Below the pieces are notes generated by a model. That model made no database searches. It worked only from the letters and a program-made list of their open reading frames with translations, and had not been told where the DNA came from. The translations under genes and the position numbers were made by a program. From NCBI RefSeq assembly GCF_009741445.1, contig NZ_CP046507.1, positions 1,550,001-1,614,000 of the forward strand: DNA of 64,000 bases, read 5' to 3'. Shown here in pieces: positions 55,524 through 64,000 of the stretch. The number at the start of each line of letters is the position of its first letter. The stretch's first letter is position 1. Origin of the DNA: Mycobacterium avium subsp. avium. Lineage in GTDB: Bacteria; Actinomycetota; Actinomycetes; Mycobacteriales; Mycobacteriaceae.

Positions 55524-56747
55524 ATGATGTTGGATTACGGAACGTTTCCGCCGGAGTTCAATTCGGCGCGGATTTATTCGGGTCCGGGGTCGGGTTCGTT
55601 GGTGGCTGCGGCGTCGGCGTGGAGTTCGTTGGCGGCGGAGTTGAATGCGGCGGCGTTGAGTTATGACAAGGTGGTCACGGCGCTGGCCAGTGAGGAGTGG
55701 TTGGGGTCGGCGTCGGCGTCGATGGCGTCGGCGGTGGCGCCGTATGTGGGGTGGATGAGTACGACGGCGGCGCAGGCTGAGGAGGCGGCCAGCCAGGCGC
55801 GGGCGGCGGCGGCGGCGTATGAGGCGGCGTTGGCGGCGTCGGTGCCGCCGCCGTTGATTGCGGCGAATCGGATGCAGGTCTCGCAGTTGCAGGCGACGAA
55901 TGTGTTGGGGCAGAACACGCCGTTGATTGCGCAGTTGGAGGCGCAGTATGGGGAGTATTGGGCCCAGGATGCGGCGGCGATGTATAGCTATGCGGGGCAG
56001 TCGGCGTCGGCGAGTAAGGTGACGCCGTTTCAGAAGGCGCCGCAGGTGACCAATCCGTCGGGGCAGGCTGCCCAGAGTGCGGCGGTCAGCACTGCGACGG
56101 CCAATTCCACCTCGACCAACACCACCAAGGCGTTGCAGTCGCTGGCCCAGCCGGCGTCGAGTTCGACCACGGCGACCAAGGCGGCCACCACGGCGGCCTC
56201 GACCACCAGCACCGATCCGCTCTCGGAGATCTGGTTCCTGCTCACCGGCCAGACGACGTTGCCGACCAGCCTGGGTAGTGCCGTCAACGGCTACAGCCCG
56301 TTCGCCAGCCTGTTCTACAACACGGAGGGGTTGCCGTACTTCAGTACTGGTATGGCCAACACGTTCACCCAGATCGCCAAGTCGGTGGGGGCCATTGGTG
56401 GGGCGGCTCCGGCGGCGGCCAAGGCGTTGCCCGGCCTGGGGGGGTTGGGCGGCATGCTCGGTGGTGGTGCGGCCGCGGCGCATCCGGTGGCGGCGTTGGG
56501 CGGTGCGGGTTCGATCGGGGGCAAGTTGTCGGTGCCGGTGGCCTGGTCGGGTGCCCCGGCCACACCGGCGTTGGGGCATGCCATTCCGGTCAGCAGCATC
56601 AGCGCGGCGCCCGAGGCGGCCGGGGGACCGGGCAACCTGCTCGGCGGCATGCCCCTGGCGGGTGCCGGGGCGGGTGGCCACGGTGCCGCCGGACCCAAAT
56701 ACGGCTTCCGCCCCACCGTCATGGCCCGACCACCCTTCGCCGGATAA
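55524..56747 (+). CDS. PPE family protein, PPE-SVP type (PPE26/27 position)
   Basis: A 407-residue ESX-5 substrate starting [20 protein letters not shown] (two ATGs in tandem; AAGGAG ahead). PPE domain to about residue 180, with [20 protein letters not shown]; a Thr/Ser/Ala-rich linker (residues 185-230); a C-terminal domain with [12 protein letters not shown] and a final [14 protein letters not shown]. In M. tuberculosis PPE26 and PPE27 are both here; only one is present. As in the PPE gene upstream, codon use changes after the first 180 codons, from ttg/gcg/tcg-rich to C-ending. Confidence 0.92.
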   Translation: MMLDYGTFPPEFNSARIYSGPGSGSLVAAASAWSSLAAELNAAALSYDKVVTALASEEWLGSASASMASAVAPYVGWMSTTAAQAEEAASQARAAAAAYEAALAASVPPPLIAANRMQVSQLQATNVLGQNTPLIAQLEAQYGEYWAQDAAAMYSYAGQSASASKVTPFQKAPQVTNPSGQAAQSAAVSTATANSTSTNTTKALQSLAQPASSSTTATKAATTAASTTSTDPLSEIWFLLTGQTTLPTSLGSAVNGYSPFASLFYNTEGLPYFSTGMANTFTQIAKSVGAIGGAAPAAAKALPGLGGLGGMLGGGAAAAHPVAALGGAGSIGGKLSVPVAWSGAPATPALGHAIPVSSISAAPEAAGGPGNLLGGMPLAGAGAGGHGAAGPKYGFRPTVMARPPFAG

Positions 56748-57143
56748 CCCACACCCAGTGTCATCCGGAATTGGCCGAGCACCGCTGCACTCAGCGGTCC
56801 GAAACGGGCGAAAGGAGGTACCAGCGACACGCCAGCGGGAAACACCCACACATCGACTCGAGCCGCGAGTTAATCGGCCGCCGGATTTTTACGCCGGCCG
56901 ACGTGGCCGCGCAGCCGGTGTGACGAATTACCAGCAACGTTTTCGACCGGGGGCTGGTAGCGTTTGCCATGACCGTCGCGCGAAGGGCAGCGGTCGAGGT
57001 CAGGCGCTGTTACTGTGTCGTTACCAAAAGTGAATTCGCCGTACCGCCAAGTGAACAATTGCAAACACGCCGTTTCCGCGGCGACTTCGCGGCTCGCTGT
57101 CATCTAATCTCGCAGAGTCGGGGATCCAACTAGGAGGGAAAAT
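56748..57143. other. Gap between PPE and PE19-like genes
   Basis: About 395 bp without a supported gene. It contains a hairpin ACCGCTG-cact-CAGCGGT (56781-56798), a very strong ribosome-site sequence AAAGGAGGT (56811-56819) followed by no start codon, and AT-richer DNA with TAATCT (57105-57110) about 35 bp before PE19, a likely -10 box. It looks like the place of a lost PE or PPE gene that now holds the PE19-esxM-esxN promoter. Confidence 0.4.
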
Positions 57144-57443
57144 ATGTCGTTCGTGACCACACAGCCGGAGGCTCTGGCCGCGGCGGCCGGGAACCTGCAG
57201 GCTATCGGGTCGACCTTGAGCGCCCAGAACGCGGCCGCTGCAGCCCCAACGACGGGGGTGGTACCCGCCGCTGCCGACGAGGTCTCGGCGCTGACCGCAG
57301 CCCAGTTCGCCGCGCACGCGCAGATGTACCAGGCAGTGAGCGCCCAGGCCGCCGCCATCCACGAGGCGTTCGTCAACACCCTGTCGACCAGCTCCGGTTC
57401 CTACGCGGCAACCGAAGCAGCCAACGCCGCAGCGGCCCTCTGA
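57144..57443 (+). CDS. PE19: PE family protein, PE19-like
   Basis: A 99-residue PE protein without C-terminal extension: [20 protein letters not shown], then two long helices, and the secretion-signal area [20 protein letters not shown] near the end. It is predicted to pair with a PPE protein and leave by ESX-5. AGGAGG lies 9 bp before the ATG. Its place just before esxM corresponds to PE19 (Rv1791). It is the only full-length PE gene in the locus here, so it may serve both PPE proteins. Confidence 0.9.
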   Translation: MSFVTTQPEALAAAAGNLQAIGSTLSAQNAAAAAPTTGVVPAAADEVSALTAAQFAAHAQMYQAVSAQAAAIHEAFVNTLSTSSGSYAATEAANAAAAL

Positions 57444-57638
57444 TCCGGATCGCCGGTTCGGGGCTTGGGGCAGGTCGTCACCGACGTGGGTTCCAACGCA
57501 GCCGCCCAGCGCACACCGTCAACTCAAACGCCGCGGTTCGGGTTTGACGTCCGTCGCACCGTGACAACACCCGGTGGCCGCCGGCTGACGGGAAGGGGGG
57601 GTCATTTCTACATATTCGGCTCGGCGGTTGCCTAACAC

Positions 57639-57686
57639 GTAATCGATCCGGCCACCGTCGTAATCACATCCAGTAATCACGTAATA
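57639..57686. repeat. Repeated GTAAT(C) motifs before esxM
   Basis: GTAATC at 57639, 57660 and 57673, and GTAAT at 57681, in the AT-richer 60 bp before the esxM ribosome site (AAGGAG). Possibly regulatory, possibly fortuitous. Spacing is irregular. Confidence 0.25.
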
Positions 57687-57700
57687 AGGAGACAGCCGAG

Positions 57701-57997
57701 ATGGCAACACGTTTTATGACCGACCCGCACGAAATGCGGGCGATGGCGGGCCGCTTCGAGGTGCACGCCCAGACCGTGGAGGACGAGGCCCGCAAGATGT
57801 GGGCGTCGTCGATGAACATCGCCGGTGCGGGCTGGAGTGGTCAGGCCCAGGCGACCTCGTACGACACGATGGGTCAGGTCAACCAGGCCTTCCGCAACAT
57901 CGTCAACATGCTGCACGGGGTGCGTGACGGGCTGATCCGCGACGCCAACAACTACGAGCAGCAAGAGCAGGCTTCGCAGCAGATCCTCAGCAGCTAG
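57701..57997 (+). CDS. esxM: ESX-5 secreted WXG100 protein EsxM (QILSS subfamily)
   Basis: A 98-residue helical-hairpin protein ending in QILSS, the mark of the EsxM/CFP-10-like side of the QILSS pairs. The turn has [10 protein letters not shown] (WxG) and the tail [16 protein letters not shown] includes the YxxxE secretion signal. It forms a dimer with EsxN and is exported by ESX-5. AAGGAG precedes the ATG. Confidence 0.95.
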   Translation: MATRFMTDPHEMRAMAGRFEVHAQTVEDEARKMWASSMNIAGAGWSGQAQATSYDTMGQVNQAFRNIVNMLHGVRDGLIRDANNYEQQEQASQQILSS

Positions 57998-58039
57998 CCC
58001 AGAACTGCTGCCGTCCAACACTTTTAAGGAGCAATCGCT

Positions 58040-58324
58040 ATGAGCATCAACTACCAGTTCGGCGATGTCGACGCCCACGGTGCGCTCATCCGCGCCCAGG
58101 CCGCGTCCCTGGAGGCCGAGCACCAGGCCATCATTCGTGATGTGCTGGCTGCCGGTGACTTCTGGGGCGGTGCCGGTTCGGTGGCCTGCCAGGAGTTCAT
58201 CACCCAGTTGGGTCGCAACTTCCAGGTGATCTACGAGCAGGCCAACGCCCACGGCCAGAAGGTCCAGACCGCGGGCAGCAACATGGCCAGCACCGACAGC
58301 GCCGTCGGGTCCAGCTGGGCCTGA
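58040..58324 (+). CDS. esxN: ESX-5 secreted ESAT-6-like protein EsxN
   Basis: A 94-residue WXG100 protein. Turn motif GDFWGGAGSVACQEF, second helix LGRNFQVIYEQANAHGQK, and end SAVGSSWA, almost identical to remembered EsxN-type (Mtb9.9) proteins. It pairs with EsxM, encoded 42 bp upstream. TAAGGAG lies 10 bp before the ATG. A strong hairpin follows its stop. Confidence 0.95.
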   Translation: MSINYQFGDVDAHGALIRAQAASLEAEHQAIIRDVLAAGDFWGGAGSVACQEFITQLGRNFQVIYEQANAHGQKVQTAGSNMASTDSAVGSSWA

Positions 58325-58339
58325 CGCCTTCACTTCAGG

Positions 58340-58374
58340 CGCGGCAGCACACCACCCGTCGGTGTGCTGCCGCG
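58340..58374 (+). terminator. Strong hairpin between esxN and espG5
   Basis: Perfect 14-bp stem CGCGGCAGCACACC, loop ACCCGTC, and its complement, 15 bp past the esxN stop. There is no T-tract. It would stop or attenuate the abundant PE-esx transcript, and protect its 3' end, before the chaperone and channel genes. Confidence 0.72.
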
Positions 58375-58432
58375 TCCTGCGGTTATCGTGCAATTTGACG
58401 CTTGAGCCGGTCAGCGACCAATTGAGGAATTG

Positions 58433-59335
58433 ATGGACCAACAGAGCACCCGCACCGACATCACGGTCAACGTCGACGGTTTCTGGATGCTCCAGGCGTT
58501 GCTGGACATCCGGCACGTCGCGCCGGAGCTGCGGTGCCGGCCGTACGTCTCCACCGACTCCAACGACTGGCTCAACGACCATCCCGGGATGGCGGTGATG
58601 CGCGAGCAGGGCATCGTCGAGGGCGACCAGGTCAACGAGCAGGTCGCCGCGCGGATGCGGGTGCTCGCGGCGCCCGACCTCGAGGTGATCGCGCTGCTGT
58701 CCCGCGGCAAGCTGGCCTACGGCGTCATCGACGACCAGAACCAGCCGCCCGGGTCCCGCGACATCCCGGACAACGAGTTCCGGGTGGTGCTGGCCCGCCG
58801 CGGCCAGCACTGGGTGTCGGCGGTCCGGGTGGGCGGTGAGATCACCGTCGACGACGTCGCCGTCGCCGACAGCGCCTCGATCGCGTCCCTGGTGATCGAC
58901 GCGCTGGAATCCATCCACCACGCCGAGCCCGCCGCCATCAACGCGGTCAACGTGCCGCTGGAGGAGATGCTGGAAGCGACCAAGTCGTGGCAGGAGTCCG
59001 GCTTCAACGTGTTCTCCGGCGGCGACCTGCGCCGGATGGGCATCAGCGCCGCCACGGTGGCCGCGCTGGGCCAGGCGCTGTCCGATCCCGCCGCCGAGGT
59101 CGCGGTGTACGCCCGCCAGTACCAGGACGACGCCAAAGGCCCGAGCGCCTCGGTGCTGTCGCTCAAAGACGGCTCCGGCGGCCGCATCGCGCTCTACCAG
59201 CAAGCCCGGACCGCGGGCTCCGGCGAGGCGTGGCTGGCCATCTGCCCGGCCACCCCGCAGCTGGTCCAGGTGGGCGTCAAAACCGTGCTGGACACACTTC
59301 CCTACGGGGAGTGGAAAACCCACAGCAGGGTGTGA
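58433..59335 (+). CDS. espG5: ESX-5 PE/PPE chaperone EspG5
   Basis: A 300-residue cytosolic chaperone that binds the tip of PE-PPE dimers and keeps them soluble for secretion. It starts MDQQSTRTDITVNVDGFWML and has PPGSRDIPDNEFRVVLARR and SGFNVFSGGDLRRMGIS, very close to M. tuberculosis Rv1794, also 300 residues. The ATG at 58433 fits this; a TTG one codon earlier lies too near the GAGGAA site. It follows a strong hairpin, so part of its expression may need a separate promoter. Confidence 0.95.
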   Translation: MDQQSTRTDITVNVDGFWMLQALLDIRHVAPELRCRPYVSTDSNDWLNDHPGMAVMREQGIVEGDQVNEQVAARMRVLAAPDLEVIALLSRGKLAYGVIDDQNQPPGSRDIPDNEFRVVLARRGQHWVSAVRVGGEITVDDVAVADSASIASLVIDALESIHHAEPAAINAVNVPLEEMLEATKSWQESGFNVFSGGDLRRMGISAATVAALGQALSDPAAEVAVYARQYQDDAKGPSASVLSLKDGSGGRIALYQQARTAGSGEAWLAICPATPQLVQVGVKTVLDTLPYGEWKTHSRV

Positions 59336-59369
59336 CCCACACCAAATACGGATTTCGTCAATGTCTTGC

Positions 59370-59388
59370 GCTCAACATGCGGTTGAGC
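59370..59388. promoter_or_regulatory. Inverted repeat in the espG5-eccD5 gap
   Basis: GCTCAAC-atgcg-GTTGAGC, a perfect 7-bp inverted repeat, 35 bp past the espG5 stop in the 260-bp gap before eccD5. It may be a weak terminator or an operator. Confidence 0.3.
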
Positions 59389-59595
59389 TGCGGACACGGC
59401 ATACTTCTCTCAGACATCAGCAAATTTTGAACCGGTGTCCACCAGAACTCTTGATCGCAAGGCGAGGCAGATGGAATTCCAGTTGATCGGAATGCACTGT
59501 GCGGGGGTCCGCGACGCCTCGAGGAGGCCGGAACCGGCCCGCGCCCGATTGGCGGCGTGGGCCCACACATTCATCACGGTAGGGAGTGCAAGGCG

Positions 59596-61107
59596 ATGAC
59601 TGCGGTTGTTGAAGTACCACAGCCTGACGTAGAGGGCATCTCGCAGCCCCAGGCGGTCGTCGTCGGCGTGATGGCCGGCGCGGGTGTGCAGATCGGCGTC
59701 CTGCTGGACGCCAACGCCCCGGTCTCGGTGATGACCGAGCCGCTGCTCAAGGTGGTCAACAGTCGGCTGCGCGAGCTCGGCGAGACCCCGCTGGAGGCCA
59801 CGGGCCGGGGCCGCTGGGCGCTGTGCCTGGTGGACGGCTCGCCGCTGCGGGCCACCCAGTCGCTCAGCGAGCAGGACGTCTACGACGGCGACCGGCTGTG
59901 GATCCGGTTCATCCCGGACACCGAACACCGCTCACAGGTCATCGAGCACATCTCCACCGCCGTCGCGGCCAACCTCAGCAAGCGCTTCGCCGCCATCGAC
60001 CCGGTGGTCGCCGTGCAGGTCGGTGCCACCATGGTGGCCGTCGGCGTGACCGCCGCGTCCGGCCTGCTCGGCTGGTGGCGCTGGCACCACAACTCCTGGT
60101 TGCCGACCGTTTACGCCGGCGTGATCGGCGTGCTGATGCTCGGCGTGTCGGTGCTGCTGCTCATGCGCGCCACCACCCAGCAGGAGCGGCGGGTGGGCGA
60201 CACCCTGCTGCTGAGCAGCCTGGCGCCGGTGTCGGTCGCCGCCGCGGCCGCGCCACCCGGGGGCGTGGGCTCGCCCCAGGCCGTACTGGGCTTCGGCGTG
60301 CTGACCATTGCCGCGGTGCTGGCGTTGCGGTTCACCGGGCGTCGGCTGGCGATCTACACCGCGATCGTCACCGTCAGCGCCATCGCGGCGGTGGCCGCCC
60401 TGGCCCGCATGGTCGCGATGACCGGCGCGGTGACGCTGTTGACCTGCGTGGTGCTGGTGTCGGTGCTGATCTACCAGAGCGCGCCGGCGATCTCGCGGCG
60501 GCTGGCCGGCATCCGGCTGCCCGTCTTCCCGTCGGCCACCAGCCGCTGGGTGTTCGAGGCCCGGCCCGACCTGCCCACCACCGTGGTGCGGTCCGACGGC
60601 GGCCCGCCGGTGCTGGAGGGTCCCGCCTCGGTGCGCGACGTGCTGACCCAGGCCGAGCGTGCCCGTTCCTTCCTGTCGGGCCTGCTGATCGGGCTCGGCG
60701 TGCTGATGGTCGTCTCGCTGACCGCGCTGTCGGACCCGCGCACCGGGCAACGCTGGCTGCCGGTGCTGCTGGCCGGTTTCTGCGCGGGCTTCCTGCTGCT
60801 GCGCGGCCGCTCCTACGTCGACCGCTGGCAGGCCATCACCCTGGCCGGGACGGCGGTGCTGATCGTCGGCGCGGTGGTGGTGCGCTACGCGCTGGTGCTG
60901 CAGTCGCCGCTCGCGGTCTCGATCAGCGCCGCGATCCTGGTGCTGGTGCCGGTGGCGGGCCTGACGTCGGCGGCCGTGGTGCCGAACACCGTCTACAGCC
61001 CGCTGTTCCGCAAGTTCGTGGAATGGATCGAATACCTCTGCCTGATGCCGATCTTCCCGCTGGCATTGTGGTTGATGAATGTCTATGCAGCGATCCGCTA
61101 CCGCTGA
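59596..61107 (+). CDS. eccD5: ESX-5 membrane channel protein EccD5
   Basis: A 503-residue protein, the same length as in M. tuberculosis. The N-terminal ubiquitin-like domain (residues 1-115, QAVVVGVMAGAGVQIGVLLD) is followed by about 11 membrane helices, such as MVAVGVTAASGLLGWW and LLIGLGVLMVVSLTAL. EccD forms the inner-membrane vestibule of the secretion complex. The ATG giving MTAVVEVPQPDVEG was chosen; an upstream ATG adds 13 non-conserved residues. It overlaps mycP5 by 29 bp. Confidence 0.96.
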   Translation: MTAVVEVPQPDVEGISQPQAVVVGVMAGAGVQIGVLLDANAPVSVMTEPLLKVVNSRLRELGETPLEATGRGRWALCLVDGSPLRATQSLSEQDVYDGDRLWIRFIPDTEHRSQVIEHISTAVAANLSKRFAAIDPVVAVQVGATMVAVGVTAASGLLGWWRWHHNSWLPTVYAGVIGVLMLGVSVLLLMRATTQQERRVGDTLLLSSLAPVSVAAAAAPPGGVGSPQAVLGFGVLTIAAVLALRFTGRRLAIYTAIVTVSAIAAVAALARMVAMTGAVTLLTCVVLVSVLIYQSAPAISRRLAGIRLPVFPSATSRWVFEARPDLPTTVVRSDGGPPVLEGPASVRDVLTQAERARSFLSGLLIGLGVLMVVSLTALSDPRTGQRWLPVLLAGFCAGFLLLRGRSYVDRWQAITLAGTAVLIVGAVVVRYALVLQSPLAVSISAAILVLVPVAGLTSAAVVPNTVYSPLFRKFVEWIEYLCLMPIFPLALWLMNVYAAIRYR

Positions 61108-62914
61108 GGCCAACGTGTGGCGCGGCCGCGCGTCCGCCGCGGCCCTGGCCGCCCTGTTGCTCGCGTCGGGCGCGCTGGCCGGACTGCCGCCGGCCGCCGC
61201 GATTTCGCCGCCGACGATCGACCCCGCGGCGGTGCCGCCGGACGGACCGCCCGGTCCGGGCGCGCCGATGAAGCAGAACTCGTACTGCACCGAGGTCGGC
61301 GTGCTGCCGGGCACCGATTTTCGGTTGCAGCCCAAGTACATGGACATGCTGAACCTGCAGGAGGCCTGGCAGTTCGGTCGCGGGGCCGGCCAGAAGGTGG
61401 CCGTCATCGACACCGGCGTCACCCCGCACCCGCGGTTTCCGCACCTGATCCCGGGCGGCGACTACATCATGTCCGGCGACGGCCTGTCCGACTGCGACGC
61501 GCACGGCACCCTGGTGGCCTCGATGATCGGGGCGGCGTCGGCCGACGGCGCGGGCGTCCCGCCGGCGGCGCCGCGCAAACCGGTCACCATCCCCACCACC
61601 GAGCCGCCGCCCAAAGCGCCGCCGCCGCAGACGGTGACGCTCTCGCCGCTGCCGCAGACCGTGACGATGGTCCCGCCCCCGCCGTCGCAGGAACAGCAAC
61701 AGCCACCACCGGGACCGTTCGGGGCGCCGCCCCCGCCGCCGGCGGCAGGACCCGCTCCGGCCGGACCACCGCCCGGGCCGCCGCAGGGCGGGCAGGCCCC
61801 GGCCGGCAACCACGGCGGCGGCACGGTGACCATCCCGGGCCACGCGGGCGCCGCCCGGGTGACCAACGTCGACAACTTGCGCGGCCCGCGCCCGCTCGAC
61901 CCGCCGCCGCCGGCGCCGCCCAAGCCGGGCCCCGACGCGTTCAGCGGGGTGGCCCCGGACGTCGACATCATCGCGATCCGGCAATCCAGCCAGGCGTTCG
62001 GCCTCAAGGACGCCTACACCGGCGACGAGGATCCCCAGACGCAGGCCAAGATCGACAACGTGCAGACGATGGCGCGCGCGATCGTGCACGCCGCCAACAT
62101 GGGCGCGTCGGTGATCAACATCTCCGACGTGACCTGCATGAGCGCCCGCAACATCATCGACCAGCGGGCGCTGGGCGCCGCGGTGCGCTACGCGGCGGTC
62201 GACAAGAACGCCGTCATCGTCGCCGCGGCCGGGGACACCAGCAAGAAGGACTGCAAACAGAACCCGCCGCATGATCCGTTGCAGCCCAACGATCCTCGCA
62301 ACTGGAACTCCGTCACCACCGTCGTGACGCCGTCCTGGTTCAGCGACTACGTGCTCACGGTCGGCGCGGTCGACACCGAAGGCCACCCGCTCAGCCAGGG
62401 CAACCAGGGGCAGGCGTCGACCAGCGTGGCCGGCCCGTGGGTGGGAATCGCCGCGCCCGGCACCGACGTCGTCGGACTCTCACCCCGCGACGACGGGCTG
62501 ATCAACGCCATCGACGGGCCGGACAACACCCTGCTGGTCCCGTCCGGCACCAGCTTCTCCGCGGCGATCGTGTCCGGGGTGGCGGCGCTGGTTCGCGCCA
62601 AATACCCGCAGCTGTCGGCGTACCAGGTGATCAACCGGCTGACGCGGACCGCCCGGGCGCCCGCGCGCGGGGTGGACAACCAGGTCGGTCACGGGATCGT
62701 CGACCCGGTCGCGGCGCTGACCTGGGACGTGCCCGACGGGCCGGTCAAGCCGCCGCAGCAGCTCTCGGCGCCGCTGACCATTCCGAAACCGGTCCCGCGC
62801 CGGGATATGGTGCCAATATGGGTGGCGGCCGGAGGATTGTTCGGGGCGCTCCTGATCGGCGGCGCAGTGTTCGGTACGGCGATGCTGATGAAGCGATCGC
62901 GCAGGCAGCAATAG
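61079..62914 (+). CDS. mycP5: ESX-5 mycosin protease MycP5
   Basis: A 611-residue membrane-anchored subtilisin-like protease that stabilises the ESX-5 complex. A signal peptide (about residues 1-41) is followed by the catalytic Asp111 ([10 protein letters not shown]), His142 (DAHGTLVAS) and Ser492 ([11 protein letters not shown]), and by a C-terminal membrane helix ([20 protein letters not shown]). The long Pro-rich loop at residues 160-285 is the known mycosin loop 5, here longer than in the 585-residue M. tuberculosis protein. Two ATGs 6 bp apart are possible starts. It overlaps eccD5, so the two are co-translated. Confidence 0.96.
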   Translation: MSMQRSATAEANVWRGRASAAALAALLLASGALAGLPPAAAISPPTIDPAAVPPDGPPGPGAPMKQNSYCTEVGVLPGTDFRLQPKYMDMLNLQEAWQFGRGAGQKVAVIDTGVTPHPRFPHLIPGGDYIMSGDGLSDCDAHGTLVASMIGAASADGAGVPPAAPRKPVTIPTTEPPPKAPPPQTVTLSPLPQTVTMVPPPPSQEQQQPPPGPFGAPPPPPAAGPAPAGPPPGPPQGGQAPAGNHGGGTVTIPGHAGAARVTNVDNLRGPRPLDPPPPAPPKPGPDAFSGVAPDVDIIAIRQSSQAFGLKDAYTGDEDPQTQAKIDNVQTMARAIVHAANMGASVINISDVTCMSARNIIDQRALGAAVRYAAVDKNAVIVAAAGDTSKKDCKQNPPHDPLQPNDPRNWNSVTTVVTPSWFSDYVLTVGAVDTEGHPLSQGNQGQASTSVAGPWVGIAAPGTDVVGLSPRDDGLINAIDGPDNTLLVPSGTSFSAAIVSGVAALVRAKYPQLSAYQVINRLTRTARAPARGVDNQVGHGIVDPVAALTWDVPDGPVKPPQQLSAPLTIPKPVPRRDMVPIWVAAGGLFGALLIGGAVFGTAMLMKRSRRQQ

Positions 62915-62933
62915 GGGCGGAGCAGCAAGACAG

Positions 62934-64000
62934 ATGAAGGCTCAGCGCAGATTGGGGTTGTCCTTGACGTGGCCCCGGCTGACCACGGTGTTTCTGGTCG
63001 ACATCGTGATCATGGTGGTGGCCAGCCACTGCCCGGAATCCTGGCAGGGCACCTATCGCATCGCGTTCTGGGTCGGCGTCGGGCTGGCCGTGCTGGTGAC
63101 GCTGCTGTCGCTGGTGACCTACCACGGCATCACGGTGGCGTCGGGGCTGGCCACCTGGCTGTGGGACTGGTCCGCCGATCCCGGCTCCGCGCTGGCCGCG
63201 GGCTGCACGCCGGCCCTGGACCACCAGCGCCGGTTCGGCCGCGACAAGGTCGGGGTGCGCGAGTACAAAGGCCAACTCGTCTCGGTGATCGCCGTCAACG
63301 GCGGCGACGACGAGACGGGGTCGCGGCATCGGCACCGCGCCGCGTCCCCGACCCTGCTGGTGGCGGCCGTCGCCTCGGGGCTGCGCCAATTCGACATCCA
63401 CCTCGACGACATCGACATCGTGTCGGTCAAGGTCCGGCGGGGCGGTCCCGACGCCAGGTCCGCCGAGCTGTCGAAGCTCGACGACTTCGGCCCCGAGGAG
63501 TGGGACGTGGTCGGCGACGAACCCGCCTCCTACATTCGCCGGACCTGGCTGGTGTTGCGGATGAACCCGCAGCGCAACGTCGCAGCGGTGGCGGCCCGCG
63601 ATTCGCTGGCCTCGACGCTGGTGGCGGCCACCGAACGGCTGGCCCAGGATCTCGACGGGCTGACCTGCGCGGCCCGCCCGCTGACCGCCGAGGAGATCGC
63701 CGAGGTGGACCGGGCGGTGCTGGCCGACCTGGAACCGACCTGGAGCCGCCCCGGGTGGCGCCGCCTCAAGCACTTCAACGGGTTCGTGACGAGCCTGTGG
63801 CTGTCGCCGTCCGACATCACCACCGACAAGCTCGAGGAGCTGTGGGACGACGACACCTTCGCCACCGTGCTGACCATCCGGCTGACCGCCCGCGCCGGCC
63901 GGCCGCACGTGTCGGCGTGGGTGCGCTACCACACCGAGAAGCGGCTGCGCCGGAACATCTCGTCGGGGCTGAACCGTCTCACCGGGCGCCAGCTGGCCGC
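62934..64000 (+). CDS. eccE5: ESX-5 membrane protein EccE5 (3' end outside window)
   Basis: The first 355 residues of EccE5, open to the window end. Two membrane helices at about residues 17-33 ([15 protein letters not shown]) and 43-62 ([20 protein letters not shown]), then a cytosolic domain with [20 protein letters not shown]. EccE5 forms the outer rim of the inner-membrane ESX-5 complex. ATG at 62934 is 19 bp past the mycP5 stop. The full M. tuberculosis protein is 406 residues, so about 50 residues are missing. Confidence 0.94.
   Translation, partial: MKAQRRLGLSLTWPRLTTVFLVDIVIMVVASHCPESWQGTYRIAFWVGVGLAVLVTLLSLVTYHGITVASGLATWLWDWSADPGSALAAGCTPALDHQRRFGRDKVGVREYKGQLVSVIAVNGGDDETGSRHRHRAASPTLLVAAVASGLRQFDIHLDDIDIVSVKVRRGGPDARSAELSKLDDFGPEEWDVVGDEPASYIRRTWLVLRMNPQRNVAAVAARDSLASTLVAATERLAQDLDGLTCAARPLTAEEIAEVDRAVLADLEPTWSRPGWRRLKHFNGFVTSLWLSPSDITTDKLEELWDDDTFATVLTIRLTARAGRPHVSAWVRYHTEKRLRRNISSGLNRLTGRQLA

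Overview
The window is high-GC DNA from a mycobacterium, most likely a slow grower related to the Mycobacterium avium complex. The evidence is a complete run of ESX-5 type VII secretion genes with PE/PPE/Esx substrates and the embedded cyp143-ferredoxin pair, a 13E12-repeat HNH gene, a cutinase, F420-type enzymes, a mycofactocin-type dehydrogenase and many acyl-CoA enzymes. The species was not established; this is reading by eye, without database searches. No rRNA, tRNA, CRISPR array, insertion sequence or phage was seen.

Layout. (1) 1-6.9 kb: a tightly overlapped plus-strand catabolic operon (acyl-CoA dehydrogenase, two MaoC hydratases, Ltp2-like thiolase-fold aldolase, DUF35 partner, 57-residue microprotein, Baeyer-Villiger-like monooxygenase, FadD17-like ligase). 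It resembles the shortening of a cyclic or branched acyl-CoA by retro-aldol cleavage. (2) 6.9-8.3 kb: a frameshifted 13E12 gene. (3) 8.4-13.7 kb, minus strand: a tandem pair of M24 peptidase-fold genes, one with intact metal ligands and one without, then a TetR-P450-SDR operon with a palindrome before the regulator. (4) 13.9-24.3 kb: mixed genes, including an orphan SigF-family sigma factor followed by a strong hairpin, a lipoprotein, a cutinase, two TetR regulators, an N-acyl-D-amino-acid deacylase-like amidohydrolase, a methyltransferase and a DEAD-box helicase. (5) 24.7-35.8 kb: a second catabolic cluster (two unusual crotonases, KstD-like flavoprotein, Rieske oxygenase, acyl-CoA ligase, thiamine E1 alpha and beta subunits with a free lipoyl domain but no E2, mycofactocin-type SDR, class III CoA-transferase). 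(6) 36-45.8 kb: an ANTAR protein, a frameshifted DUF4407 membrane protein, a probable Rv1780 orthologue, small stress-type proteins (one behind a consensus SigF promoter), a frameshifted membrane molybdopterin oxidoreductase, an F420-type oxidoreductase with an NTF2-like partner, and malQ. (7) 46.2-64.0 kb: ESX-5, in the order eccB5, eccC5, (cyp143 reversed), ferredoxin, PPE, internally deleted PE, PPE, PE19-like, esxM, esxN, espG5, eccD5, mycP5 and eccE5 (cut by the window end).

How it works together. EccB5, EccC5, EccD5 and EccE5 form the inner-membrane channel, MycP5 is its protease, EspG5 is the PPE chaperone, and the PE, PPE and Esx proteins are substrates. A strong hairpin lies between the abundant Esx products and espG5. 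Against M. tuberculosis the locus has fewer PE/PPE genes, and the PE at the PE18 position has lost about 56 central residues.

The most novel material is the unexplained catabolic cluster at 24.7-35.8 kb, the active/inactive M24 pair, the deleted PE gene, the iterated palindromes between cyp143 and its ferredoxin, and a gene-like low-GC3 stretch with 21-bp repeats before the first PPE gene. Three single-base frameshifts, two of them in six-base G/C runs, may be assembly errors rather than real mutations.
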